Assembly (NCBI GenBank): GCA_938022295.1
Contig: CALIDR010000271.1
Location: 1-7,707, forward strand
From: an uncultured Burkholderiaceae bacterium
Lineage (GTDB): Bacteria; Pseudomonadota; Gammaproteobacteria; Burkholderiales; Burkholderiaceae_C
DNA length: 7,707 nucleotides
Reading direction: 5' to 3'
The notes below the pieces were generated by a model that saw only the letters and a list, made by a program, of their open reading frames with translations, did not search any database and was not told where the DNA came from. How positions within the stretch are numbered: position 1 is the stretch's first letter; each line of letters opens with the position of its first letter. Below are positions 1 to 6,184 of this stretch, piece by piece. A program made the translations under genes and the position numbers.

Positions 1-1065
1 CCGGCGGCCAACCTGCTGCTGGCGGTGCTGCTGTACGCCGCCTCGATGTGGATCGGCGTGCAGGAGCCCAAGGCCGTCGTCGCCACGCCGGCGGCCGGCA
101 GCCTCGCCGAACGCGCCGGCCTGCGCGCCGGCGACTGGGTCACCGACTGGTCCGCCGACGGCGAACGCTGGCAGCCGGTGCGCTCGCTGACCGACCTGCG
201 CTGGCAGGTCACGCAGGCCGCGCTCGCCGGGCGCGACCTGACGCTGCGCGTCAGCGACCGCGACGGGCGCGGCGCGCGCACGCTGGTGCTCGCCACCGGC
301 AGCCTCGGCGCGCGCGAGGTCGACGCCACGCTGATGAAGCGCATCGGGCTCGGCGCCGCGTTCAGCGAGGCGGTGATGGGCGCGGTGCAGGACGGCGGCC
401 CGGCCGCGCGCGCCGGCCTGCGCGAGGGCGACCGCGTGCTGCGCGTCGACGCCGCGCCGGTTCCCGACGCCGCGTTCCTGCGCGAGCGCATCGTCGCCGC
501 GGGGCGCGGCGGCACGTCGGTGCCGATGACGTGGGAGGTCGAGCGCGACGGCCGCGTGCTCACGCTGGAGGTCGTGCCGCGCGTGGTCGGCACCGGCGAG
601 CAGGCCGGCGGACGCATCGACGCCTACGTCGGTCCGGCGCCGCAGATGGTCGTCGTGCGCTACGGGCCGCTGGACGGTATCGTGCAGGGCGCGGCCAAGA
701 CGTGGGAGGTGTCGGCGCTCACGCTGCAGATGCTCGGCCGCATGCTGGTCGGCGAGGCGTCGTTGAAGAACCTGTCGGGGCCGCTGACGATCGCCGACTA
801 CGCCGGCCAGTCGGTGAACCAGGGCCTGGCCTACTACCTCGGCTTCCTCGCCCTGGTCAGCGTCAGCCTCGGCGTGCTGAACCTGCTGCCGCTGCCGATG
901 CTCGATGGCGGGCACCTCATGTATTATCTTTACGAGGGCGTGACCGGGCGTCCGGTCTCCGAGGCCTGGCTCCAGTGGCTGCAGCGCGCAGGAGCGCTCG
1001 TCTTGCTGCTGTTGATGTCGCTCGCACTGTCCAACGACGTGGCCCGCCTGCTGGGCCTGCACTGA
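1..1065 (+). CDS. rseP: RseP, site-2 zinc metalloprotease (C-terminal part, truncated by window start)
   Basis: Inner-membrane intramembrane protease of the M50 family. In the sigma-E pathway it cuts the anti-sigma factor RseA after DegS has cut it first. The frame is open from base 1, and 354 residues are visible of a usual 450 or so. About 100 N-terminal residues with the HExxH zinc motif therefore lie upstream. The visible part starts at PAAN, the end of the family's GPxxN motif, in a membrane segment. Two PDZ domains follow: the first around residues 22-95, the second around 115-190, beginning IGLGAAF and containing GPAARAGLREGDRV. The C-terminal catalytic segment has NLLPLPMLDGGHL, with the LDGG motif at residues 301-304; D302 is the expected third zinc ligand. 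A last hydrophobic segment, ALVLLLLMSLAL, precedes the stop. The product is confident. The catalytic HExxH cannot be checked here. bamA follows after 21 bases. Confidence 0.95.
   Translation, partial: PAANLLLAVLLYAASMWIGVQEPKAVVATPAAGSLAERAGLRAGDWVTDWSADGERWQPVRSLTDLRWQVTQAALAGRDLTLRVSDRDGRGARTLVLATGSLGAREVDATLMKRIGLGAAFSEAVMGAVQDGGPAARAGLREGDRVLRVDAAPVPDAAFLRERIVAAGRGGTSVPMTWEVERDGRVLTLEVVPRVVGTGEQAGGRIDAYVGPAPQMVVVRYGPLDGIVQGAAKTWEVSALTLQMLGRMLVGEASLKNLSGPLTIADYAGQSVNQGLAYYLGFLALVSVSLGVLNLLPLPMLDGGHLMYYLYEGVTGRPVSEAWLQWLQRAGALVLLLLMSLALSNDVARLLGLH
917..932 (+). promoter_or_regulatory. Possible internal promoter -10 region (TATTAT) ahead of bamA
   Basis: In the 3' part of rseP the codons ATG TAT TAT CTT TAC, just after the LDGG motif, form an AT-rich patch with TATTAT at 922-927, five of six bases of the -10 consensus. 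It lies about 160 bases before the bamA ATG. No recognisable -35 element is present at the right spacing, and I saw no convincing sigma-E type promoter nearby. The residues YYLYE are typical for this site in RseP, so protein constraint alone may explain part of it. Confidence 0.13.
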
Positions 1066-1086
1066 CCCCGCGTTTCCCCAGCCCCG

Positions 1087-3384
1087 ATGCTGTCGACTCC
1101 GTGTTTCGGCCTGCGGCCGATGGCCGCCTGCGTGGCCGTGATGGCGTGTGCGGCGGCGCTGCCGGCGCGCGCGGTCGAGCCCTTCGTGCTGCGCGACATC
1201 CGCATCGAGGGGCTGCAGCGCACCGACCCCGGCACCGTGTTCGCGTCGCTGCCGTTTCGCGTCGGCGACACCTACGACGACGCGAAGGGCGCGGCGGCGC
1301 TGCGCGCGCTGTTCGCCACGGGCCTGTTCGGCGACGTGCGGCTCGAGATCGACGGCGAAGTGCTCGTCGTCGTCGTCGAGGAGCGTCCGATCATCGCCGG
1401 CGTCGCGTTCTCCGGCATGAAGGAGTTCGAGACCGACACCATCCTGCGCGCGCTGCGCGACGCCGGCATCGGCGAAGGGCTGCCGTTCGACAAGGCGCTC
1501 GTCGACCGCGCCGAGCAGGAGATCAAGCGCCAGTACCTCGCGCGCAGCCTCTACGGTGCCGAGGTCGTGACGACGGTGACGCCGCTGGAGCGCAACCGCG
1601 TCAACGTCACGTTCGCGATCGTCGAGGGGGAGGTGGCGCGCATCGGCGAGATCCGCATCGTCGGCAACGAGGCGTTCGCGCAGTCGACGCTGCTCGGCCA
1701 GCTCGAGCTCGCGCCGAGCGGCTGGATGAGCTGGTACACCAAGAGCGACCGCTACTCGCGCGCCAAGCTCAACGCCGACCTCGAGAAGCTGCGCGCCTTC
1801 TACACCAACCGCGGCTACCTGGACTTCGCGATCGAGTCGACGCAGGTCACGATCTCGCCCGACAAGCGCGACATCTCGATCACGATCTCGATCCGCGAGG
1901 GGCAGCGCTTCACGGTCACCGCCGCGCGCCTCGAGGGCGACTACCTCGGCCGCGACGACGAGTTCAAGGCGCTCGTGCGCGTGCGTCCCGGGCAGCCGTA
2001 CCGCGCGCAGGACGTGGCCGACACCGTGCGCCTGCTCGGCGAGCGCTTCGGCCTGTACGGCTACGCCTTCGCGCGCATCGAGCCGCGGCCCGAGATCGAC
2101 CGCGCGAGCGGCCAGGTCGACGTCGTCTTCGTCGCCAACCCTCAGCGGCGGGTGTACGTTCGGCGCATCAACGTGGCCGGCAACTTCCGCACCCGCGACG
2201 AGGTGATCCGCCGCGAGTTCCGCCAGCTCGAGTCGGCGTGGTACGACGGCGAGCGCATCCGGCTGTCGCGCAACCGCGTCGACCGCCTGGGGTTCTTCAC
2301 CGAGGTCAACGTCGAGACCGAGGAAGTGCCCGGCGCCGGCGATCAGGTCGACCTGACGATCCGCGTCGTCGAGAAGCCCACCGGCAACCTGATGCTCGGT
2401 GCCGGCTACTCGTCGGCCGAGAGCCTGACGCTGTCGGCGTCGGTGCGGCAGGACAACGTGTTCGGCTCGGGCAACTACCTCGGCCTCGAGTTCAACTCGA
2501 GCCGCTTCAACCGCAACTTCTCGCTGTCGAGCGTCAACCCCTACTTCACGATCGACGGCGTCTCGCGCGCGTTCGACGTCTACTACCGCACCAGCCGCCC
2601 GATCAACAGCACGAGCAGCTCGTTCGAGCTCGTGCAGCCGGGCGCCACGATCCGCCTCGGGGTGCCGTTCTCCGAGTTCGACACCGTGTTCTTCGGCATC
2701 GGGATCGAGCGCAACCAGATCCGCGGCACCGCGCTGCCCAACAGCTGGTACCTGTACCGGCAGGAGTACGGCACGACGAGCACGTCGCTGCCGCTGACGA
2801 TCGGCTGGGCGCGCGACGGCCGCGACAGCGCGCTCGTGCCCACCAGCGGCGGCTACCAGCGGCTCAACGTCGAGTGGTCGGTCGCCGGCGACGTGCGCTA
2901 CGCCCGCACCAGCCTGCAGCTGCAGCAGTTCTTCCCGCTCGGCGGGCCGTACGCGCTGGGCCTGAACGGCGAGATCGGCTACGGGCGCTCGCTCAACGAC
3001 CGCCAGTACCCGTTCTTCAAGAACTACTTCGGCGGCGGCCTGGGCTCGGTGCGCGGCTTCGACCAGGCCTCGCTCGGCCCGGTGGACGTCACCGGCACCT
3101 ACATCGGCGGGCCCAAGCGGCTGAACCTCAACGCCGAGCTGTACGTGCCGATGCCGGGCCTGGGCACCGACCGCACGGTGCGCCTGTTCGGCTTCGCCGA
3201 CGCCGGCAACGTGTGGGGCGAGTCCGAGACGCCGACCTGGACGTCGCTGCGCGCGTCGGCAGGCGTGGGCATGTCGTGGCTGTCTCCGGTGGGCCCGCTC
3301 AAGCTCAGCTACGGCGTGCCGCTGCGCACGCAGCCCAACGATAGAATTCAAAAGTTCCAGTTCCAGATCGGGACCGCCTTCTGA
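1087..3384 (+). CDS. bamA: BamA, outer-membrane protein assembly factor (Omp85 family)
   Basis: Core of the BAM complex, which folds and inserts beta-barrel proteins into the outer membrane. The protein has 765 residues, somewhat shorter than E. coli BamA (about 810). A signal peptide ends near residue 29 (LPARA, then VEPF). Five POTRA domains follow, starting near residues 31 (FVLRDIRIEGLQRT), 100, 184 (ARIGEIRIVGNEAF), 274 and 355 (VYVRRINVAGNFRT). The barrel runs from about 433 to the end. The loop-6 VRGF motif is at residues 655-658 within GGLGSVRGFDQASLGP. The C-terminus FQFQIGTAF ends in Phe, as expected for a BAM-recognised beta-signal. I chose ATG 1087 because it gives a 29-residue leader with an Arg; ATG 1120 (residue 12) would leave an 18-residue leader without positive charge. 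Neither start has a convincing Shine-Dalgarno sequence. The stop overlaps the skp start as TGATG. Confidence 0.97.
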   Translation: MLSTPCFGLRPMAACVAVMACAAALPARAVEPFVLRDIRIEGLQRTDPGTVFASLPFRVGDTYDDAKGAAALRALFATGLFGDVRLEIDGEVLVVVVEERPIIAGVAFSGMKEFETDTILRALRDAGIGEGLPFDKALVDRAEQEIKRQYLARSLYGAEVVTTVTPLERNRVNVTFAIVEGEVARIGEIRIVGNEAFAQSTLLGQLELAPSGWMSWYTKSDRYSRAKLNADLEKLRAFYTNRGYLDFAIESTQVTISPDKRDISITISIREGQRFTVTAARLEGDYLGRDDEFKALVRVRPGQPYRAQDVADTVRLLGERFGLYGYAFARIEPRPEIDRASGQVDVVFVANPQRRVYVRRINVAGNFRTRDEVIRREFRQLESAWYDGERIRLSRNRVDRLGFFTEVNVETEEVPGAGDQVDLTIRVVEKPTGNLMLGAGYSSAESLTLSASVRQDNVFGSGNYLGLEFNSSRFNRNFSLSSVNPYFTIDGVSRAFDVYYRTSRPINSTSSSFELVQPGATIRLGVPFSEFDTVFFGIGIERNQIRGTALPNSWYLYRQEYGTTSTSLPLTIGWARDGRDSALVPTSGGYQRLNVEWSVAGDVRYARTSLQLQQFFPLGGPYALGLNGEIGYGRSLNDRQYPFFKNYFGGGLGSVRGFDQASLGPVDVTGTYIGGPKRLNLNAELYVPMPGLGTDRTVRLFGFADAGNVWGESETPTWTSLRASAGVGMSWLSPVGPLKLSYGVPLRTQPNDRIQKFQFQIGTAF
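3338..3352 (+). promoter_or_regulatory. Possible internal promoter -10 region (TAGAAT) ahead of skp
   Basis: Near the 3' end of bamA a short AT-rich run holds TAGAAT at 3342-3347, five of six bases of the sigma-70 -10 consensus, about 37 bases before the skp ATG. It is encoded by the codons GAT AGA ATT CAA, all uncommon in the surrounding G/C-ending codon use. No good -35 hexamer is seen 16-18 bases upstream (the sequence there is CCGCTG-like), so support is weak. If real, it would give skp and the lpx genes transcription independent of bamA. Confidence 0.22.
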
Positions 3385-3893
3385 TGCAAGCGATGACGTG
3401 GCGATCGGCGCTGGCCGCCCTGGCGCTCTTGACGGCGGGCGCGGTGGCGCAGGCGCAGGAGCTCAAGATCGGCTACGTCGACATCCAGCGCGTGCTGCGC
3501 GACGCGCAGCCGGCGAAGGCCGCGCAGGCCAAGCTCGAGGCCGAGTTCGGCCGCCGCGAGAAGGACCTCGCCGACATGGGCGCGCGCCTGAAGGCGGCCT
3601 CCGAGCGGCTCGACAAGGAAGCGCCGACGCTCGCCGAGAGCGAGCGCGCGCGGCGCCAGCGCGAGCTCGTCGAGCAGGACCGCGACTTCCAGCGCCGCCG
3701 CCGCGAGTTCCAGGAAGACCTGACCCAGCGCAAGAACGAGGAACTCGCGCAGGTGCTCGACCGCGCCAACCGCGCCGTCAAGCAGATCTTCGAGCAGGAG
3801 AAGTACGACCTCATCCTGCAGGACGTCGTGTTCGCCGGTCCGCGCGTGGACATCACCAAGCGCGTGATCGACGCGCTGAACAACGGCAAGTGA
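3384..3893 (+). CDS. skp: Skp/OmpH periplasmic chaperone
   Basis: Holds unfolded outer-membrane proteins in the periplasm and delivers them to the BAM machinery; family members form trimers with long coiled-coil arms. The protein has 169 residues, close to the usual 160-180. A clear Sec signal peptide runs to residue 24, with cleavage AQA before QELKIGYVD. The start of the mature part, KIGYVDIQRVL, is the typical Skp first strand. A long charged helical stretch with almost no Gly or Pro (about residues 40-125, e.g. RRQRELVEQDRDFQRRRREF) fits the coiled-coil arms. The closing part, YDLILQDVVFAGPRVDITKRVIDALN, returns to the small beta body domain. ATG 3384 shares one base with the bamA stop; ATG 3393 (residue 4) is a possible alternative. 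The gene's end overlaps the GTG start of lpxD by four bases. Confidence 0.95.
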   Translation: MQAMTWRSALAALALLTAGAVAQAQELKIGYVDIQRVLRDAQPAKAAQAKLEAEFGRREKDLADMGARLKAASERLDKEAPTLAESERARRQRELVEQDRDFQRRRREFQEDLTQRKNEELAQVLDRANRAVKQIFEQEKYDLILQDVVFAGPRVDITKRVIDALNNGK

Positions 3894-4918
3894 CCGCCGC
3901 GTCGCTCGGCGACATCGTCGCCGCCCTCGGCGGCGAGTTGCGCGGGGATCCGGCGCGCGTCGTCGAACGCATCGGGCCGCTCGACAGCGCCGACGCGGCG
4001 ACGATCGGCTTCGTCGCCCAGCCGCGCTACCGCGAGCTGCTCGGCCGCACCGGCGCCGGCGCGGTGATCGTCGCCCCGGCGCTCGCCGACGCCGCGCCCA
4101 GCGGCTGCGCGCTCGTCGTCACGCCCGACCCGTACCTGTACTACGCGCGGCTGACGCAGTGGTGGGCCGCGCGCACGCGCGCGCCGGCCGCCGCCGGCGT
4201 GCACCCGAGCGCGGTCGTCGAGGCGGGGGCGGCGGTGCACCCCGCGGCGCGCGTCGAGGCCTTCGCCTTCGTCGGCGACGGTGCGGCGCTCGGCGAGGGC
4301 GCCGTGGTCGGCGTGCACAGCCACGTCGGCCGGGGGGCGGTGATCGGCACCCGCACGCGGCTCGTCGCCCGCGTGCACGTCGGCGACGGTTGCCGGCTCG
4401 GCGCGCGCTGCGTCGTCCATCCCGGCGTCGTGATCGGGGCGGACGGCTTCGGCTTCGCGCCGCACGAGGGCCGGTGGGAGAAGATCGAGCAGCTCGGCGC
4501 GGTGCGCATCGGCGACGACGTCGAGATCGGCGCCAACACCTGCATCGACCGCGGCGCGCTCGACGACACCGTGATCGACGACGGCGTCAAGCTCGACAAC
4601 CTGATCCAGGTCGCGCACAACGTGCGCATCGGCGCGCACACCGCGATCGCGGCGTGCGTGGGCATCGCCGGCAGCACGCGCATCGGCGCGCGCTGCACGA
4701 TCGCCGGCGCGGCGATGATCGCCGGCCACATCGAGATCGCCGACGACGTGCACGTCTCCGGCGGCACCGTCGTGATGGCCTCGCTGCGCACGCCCGGGCG
4801 CTACACGGGGGTCTTCCCGTTGGACGACCACGCGGCGTGGGAGAAGAATGCGGCCACGCTGCGCCAGCTGCACCGCCTGCGCGAGCGCCTGCGGGCGCTG
4901 GAGAAGAAGATCGGCTGA
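3890..4918 (+). CDS. lpxD: LpxD, UDP-3-O-(3-hydroxyacyl)glucosamine N-acyltransferase
   Basis: Third enzyme of lipid A synthesis, in the cytoplasm. It transfers a second 3-hydroxyacyl chain from ACP to the 2-amino group of the UDP-3-O-acylglucosamine made by LpxA and LpxC. The protein has 342 residues, usual for the family. The N-terminal uridine-binding domain (about 1-100) includes IGFVAQPRYRELLG and DPYLYYARL. Left-handed beta-helix hexapeptide repeats run from about 105 to 310, with the marker GADGFGFAPH. The expected catalytic His is H243 in QVAHNVRIG (E. coli H239). A short charged C-terminal helix ends the protein. The start is GTG 3890, which overlaps the skp stop as GTGA and gives the family N-terminus TAASLGDIVAALGGELRGD. 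The frame stays open further upstream, but that part is an out-of-frame shadow of skp. The residue matching the E. coli chain-length residue M290 appears to be V294. Confidence 0.96.
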   Translation: MTAASLGDIVAALGGELRGDPARVVERIGPLDSADAATIGFVAQPRYRELLGRTGAGAVIVAPALADAAPSGCALVVTPDPYLYYARLTQWWAARTRAPAAAGVHPSAVVEAGAAVHPAARVEAFAFVGDGAALGEGAVVGVHSHVGRGAVIGTRTRLVARVHVGDGCRLGARCVVHPGVVIGADGFGFAPHEGRWEKIEQLGAVRIGDDVEIGANTCIDRGALDDTVIDDGVKLDNLIQVAHNVRIGAHTAIAACVGIAGSTRIGARCTIAGAAMIAGHIEIADDVHVSGGTVVMASLRTPGRYTGVFPLDDHAAWEKNAATLRQLHRLRERLRALEKKIG

Positions 4919-4939
4919 CCGGCCGCGTGCGAGAACGAC

Positions 4940-5377
4940 ATGGACATCCACCAGATCCTCAAGCGGCTGCCGCACCGCTACCCGTTCGTGATGGTCGACC
5001 GCGTGCTCGAGATCGAGCACGGCAAGCGCATCCGCGCGCTGAAGAACGTGACGATCAACGAGCCGTACTTCGTCGGCCACTTCCCGGCGCGGCCGACGAT
5101 GCCCGGCGTGCTGATGCTCGAGGCGCTCGCCCAGGCCTCGGCGCTGCTGACGTTCGACGCCTCGGGGCTGACGCTGGACGATCAGACGCTGTTCTATTTC
5201 GTCGGCATCGACGCCGCGCGCTTCAAGCGCGTCGTCGAGCCGGGCGACCAGCTGCTGCTCGACGTCACGCTGCAGCGCCAGCGGCAGGGCATCTTCCGCT
5301 ACGAGGCGAAGGCGCTCGTCGGCAGCGAGGTCGCGGTCGAGGCCGACCTGATGACGACGATGCGCCGCGCCGGCTGA
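4940..5377 (+). CDS. fabZ: FabZ, (3R)-hydroxyacyl-ACP dehydratase
   Basis: Dehydrates (3R)-hydroxyacyl-ACP to trans-2-enoyl-ACP in the elongation cycle of type II fatty-acid synthesis, in the cytoplasm. The protein has 145 residues, normal for this single-hotdog enzyme (E. coli about 151). The family signature is complete: LPHRYPFVMVDRV at residues 10-22, then NEPYFVGHFPARPTMPGVLMLEALAQ. The catalytic pair is H47 (in VGHFP) and E61 (in LMLEAL), 14 residues apart as in characterised FabZ proteins. It lies between lpxD and lpxA, whose products use the same 3-hydroxyacyl-ACP pool; co-expression probably helps balance phospholipid and lipid A synthesis. The start is ATG 4940, 21 bases after the lpxD stop, with a weak purine-rich GAGAA a few bases upstream. 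Confidence 0.97.
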   Translation: MDIHQILKRLPHRYPFVMVDRVLEIEHGKRIRALKNVTINEPYFVGHFPARPTMPGVLMLEALAQASALLTFDASGLTLDDQTLFYFVGIDAARFKRVVEPGDQLLLDVTLQRQRQGIFRYEAKALVGSEVAVEADLMTTMRRAG

Positions 5378-5393
5378 ACGCCGCCACCGGGCC

Positions 5394-6182
5394 ATGGCGC
5401 GCATCCACCCGACGGCGATCGTCGACCCGGCGGCCGAACTCGCCGCCGGCGTCGAGATCGGCCCCTACGCGGTGATCGGGCCGCACGTGCGCATCGGCGA
5501 GGCCACGACGGTGGGCGCGCACTGCGTGATCGACGGCCGCACGACGATCGGGCGCGGCAACCGCATCCACCCCTTCTGCTCGCTCGGCGGCGTGCCGCAG
5601 GACAAGAAGTACGCCGGCGAGCCGACGCGGCTCGAGATCGGCGACGGCAACACGATCCGCGAGTTCTGCACCTTCAATCTCGGCACCGCGCAGGACGCCG
5701 GCGTCACCCGGCTGGGCGACGACAACTGGGTCATGGCCTACGTGCACCTGGCGCACGACTGCCAGGTCGGCAGCCACACGATCCTCGCCAACAACGCGAC
5801 GCTGGCCGGCCACGTGCACCTGGGCGACTGGGCGATCGTCGGCGGCCTGACCGGCATCCACCAGTTCTGCCGCGTCGGCGCGCACGCGATGCTCGGCTTC
5901 GCGAGCGCGGTGTCGCAGGACGTGCCGCCGTTCATGCTCGTCGACGGCAACCCGCTCGCGGTGCGCGGCATCAACGCCGAGGGACTGCGCCGCCGCGGGT
6001 TCGGCGCCGAGCGCATCGCCGCGGTCAAGCGCATGCACCGGCTGCTGTACCGCGAGGGGCTGACGCTCGAGCAGGCGCGCGCGGCGATCGCCGCGCTCGC
6101 CGCCGAGGTTCCCGCCGCGGCGGCCGACGTCGCGCTGATGGGCGACTTCCTCGCCCGCTCCCGGCGCGGCATCGCGCGCTGA
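5394..6182 (+). CDS. lpxA: LpxA, UDP-N-acetylglucosamine O-acyltransferase
   Basis: First enzyme of lipid A synthesis; moves a 3-hydroxyacyl chain from ACP to the 3-OH of UDP-GlcNAc in the cytoplasm. The protein has 262 residues, matching the E. coli length. Hexapeptide repeats run from residue 1 (IHPTAIVDPAAELAAGVEIG) to about 185, followed by a helical C-terminal domain. The expected catalytic base is H121 in LAHDCQVG (E. coli H125). K72, H118, H140, H156 and R200 line up with functionally important E. coli residues. Two places differ. The E. coli segment RESVTIHRGT reads REFCTFNLGT here, so H99 is replaced by N95. The chain-length residue corresponding to E. coli G173 is F169 (GAHAMLGFASAV), which suggests a shorter acyl chain than C14. 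These alignments are ungapped and from memory of the E. coli protein. The start is ATG 5394, 16 bases after fabZ, without a strong Shine-Dalgarno sequence. Confidence 0.97.
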   Translation: MARIHPTAIVDPAAELAAGVEIGPYAVIGPHVRIGEATTVGAHCVIDGRTTIGRGNRIHPFCSLGGVPQDKKYAGEPTRLEIGDGNTIREFCTFNLGTAQDAGVTRLGDDNWVMAYVHLAHDCQVGSHTILANNATLAGHVHLGDWAIVGGLTGIHQFCRVGAHAMLGFASAVSQDVPPFMLVDGNPLAVRGINAEGLRRRGFGAERIAAVKRMHRLLYREGLTLEQARAAIAALAAEVPAAAADVALMGDFLARSRRGIAR

Positions 6183-6184
6183 GC

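Noticed and set aside
768..796. GAACCT followed by TCGCC as a possible sigma-E promoter for bamA within rseP
   Set aside because: The -10 part does not match the TCTGA-like consensus, the spacing is loose, and the bases encode the conserved LKNLSGP stretch of RseP.
1066..1086. 21-base gap between rseP and bamA checked for a terminator, promoter or Shine-Dalgarno sequence
   Set aside because: It is a short C-rich stretch without an inverted repeat, -10 box or purine-rich ribosome site; nothing could be supported.
48..3344. 1098-codon plus-strand open frame across rseP and bamA
   Set aside because: It is a shifted frame of two clearly recognised proteins, extremely rich in Arg, Ala and Pro, and lacks any domain signature.
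3398..3889. Upstream extension of the lpxD frame
   Set aside because: The frame is open but overlaps skp completely and reads as Arg/Ala/Gly-rich shadow sequence. The LpxD family N-terminus begins at the GTG at 3890.
3473..5404. 643-codon open frame on the minus strand across skp, lpxD and fabZ
   Set aside because: Its translation is low-complexity Arg/Ala/Asp/Val-rich and matches no family I know. It mirrors well-supported genes, and high-GC third positions remove stop codons in antisense frames.
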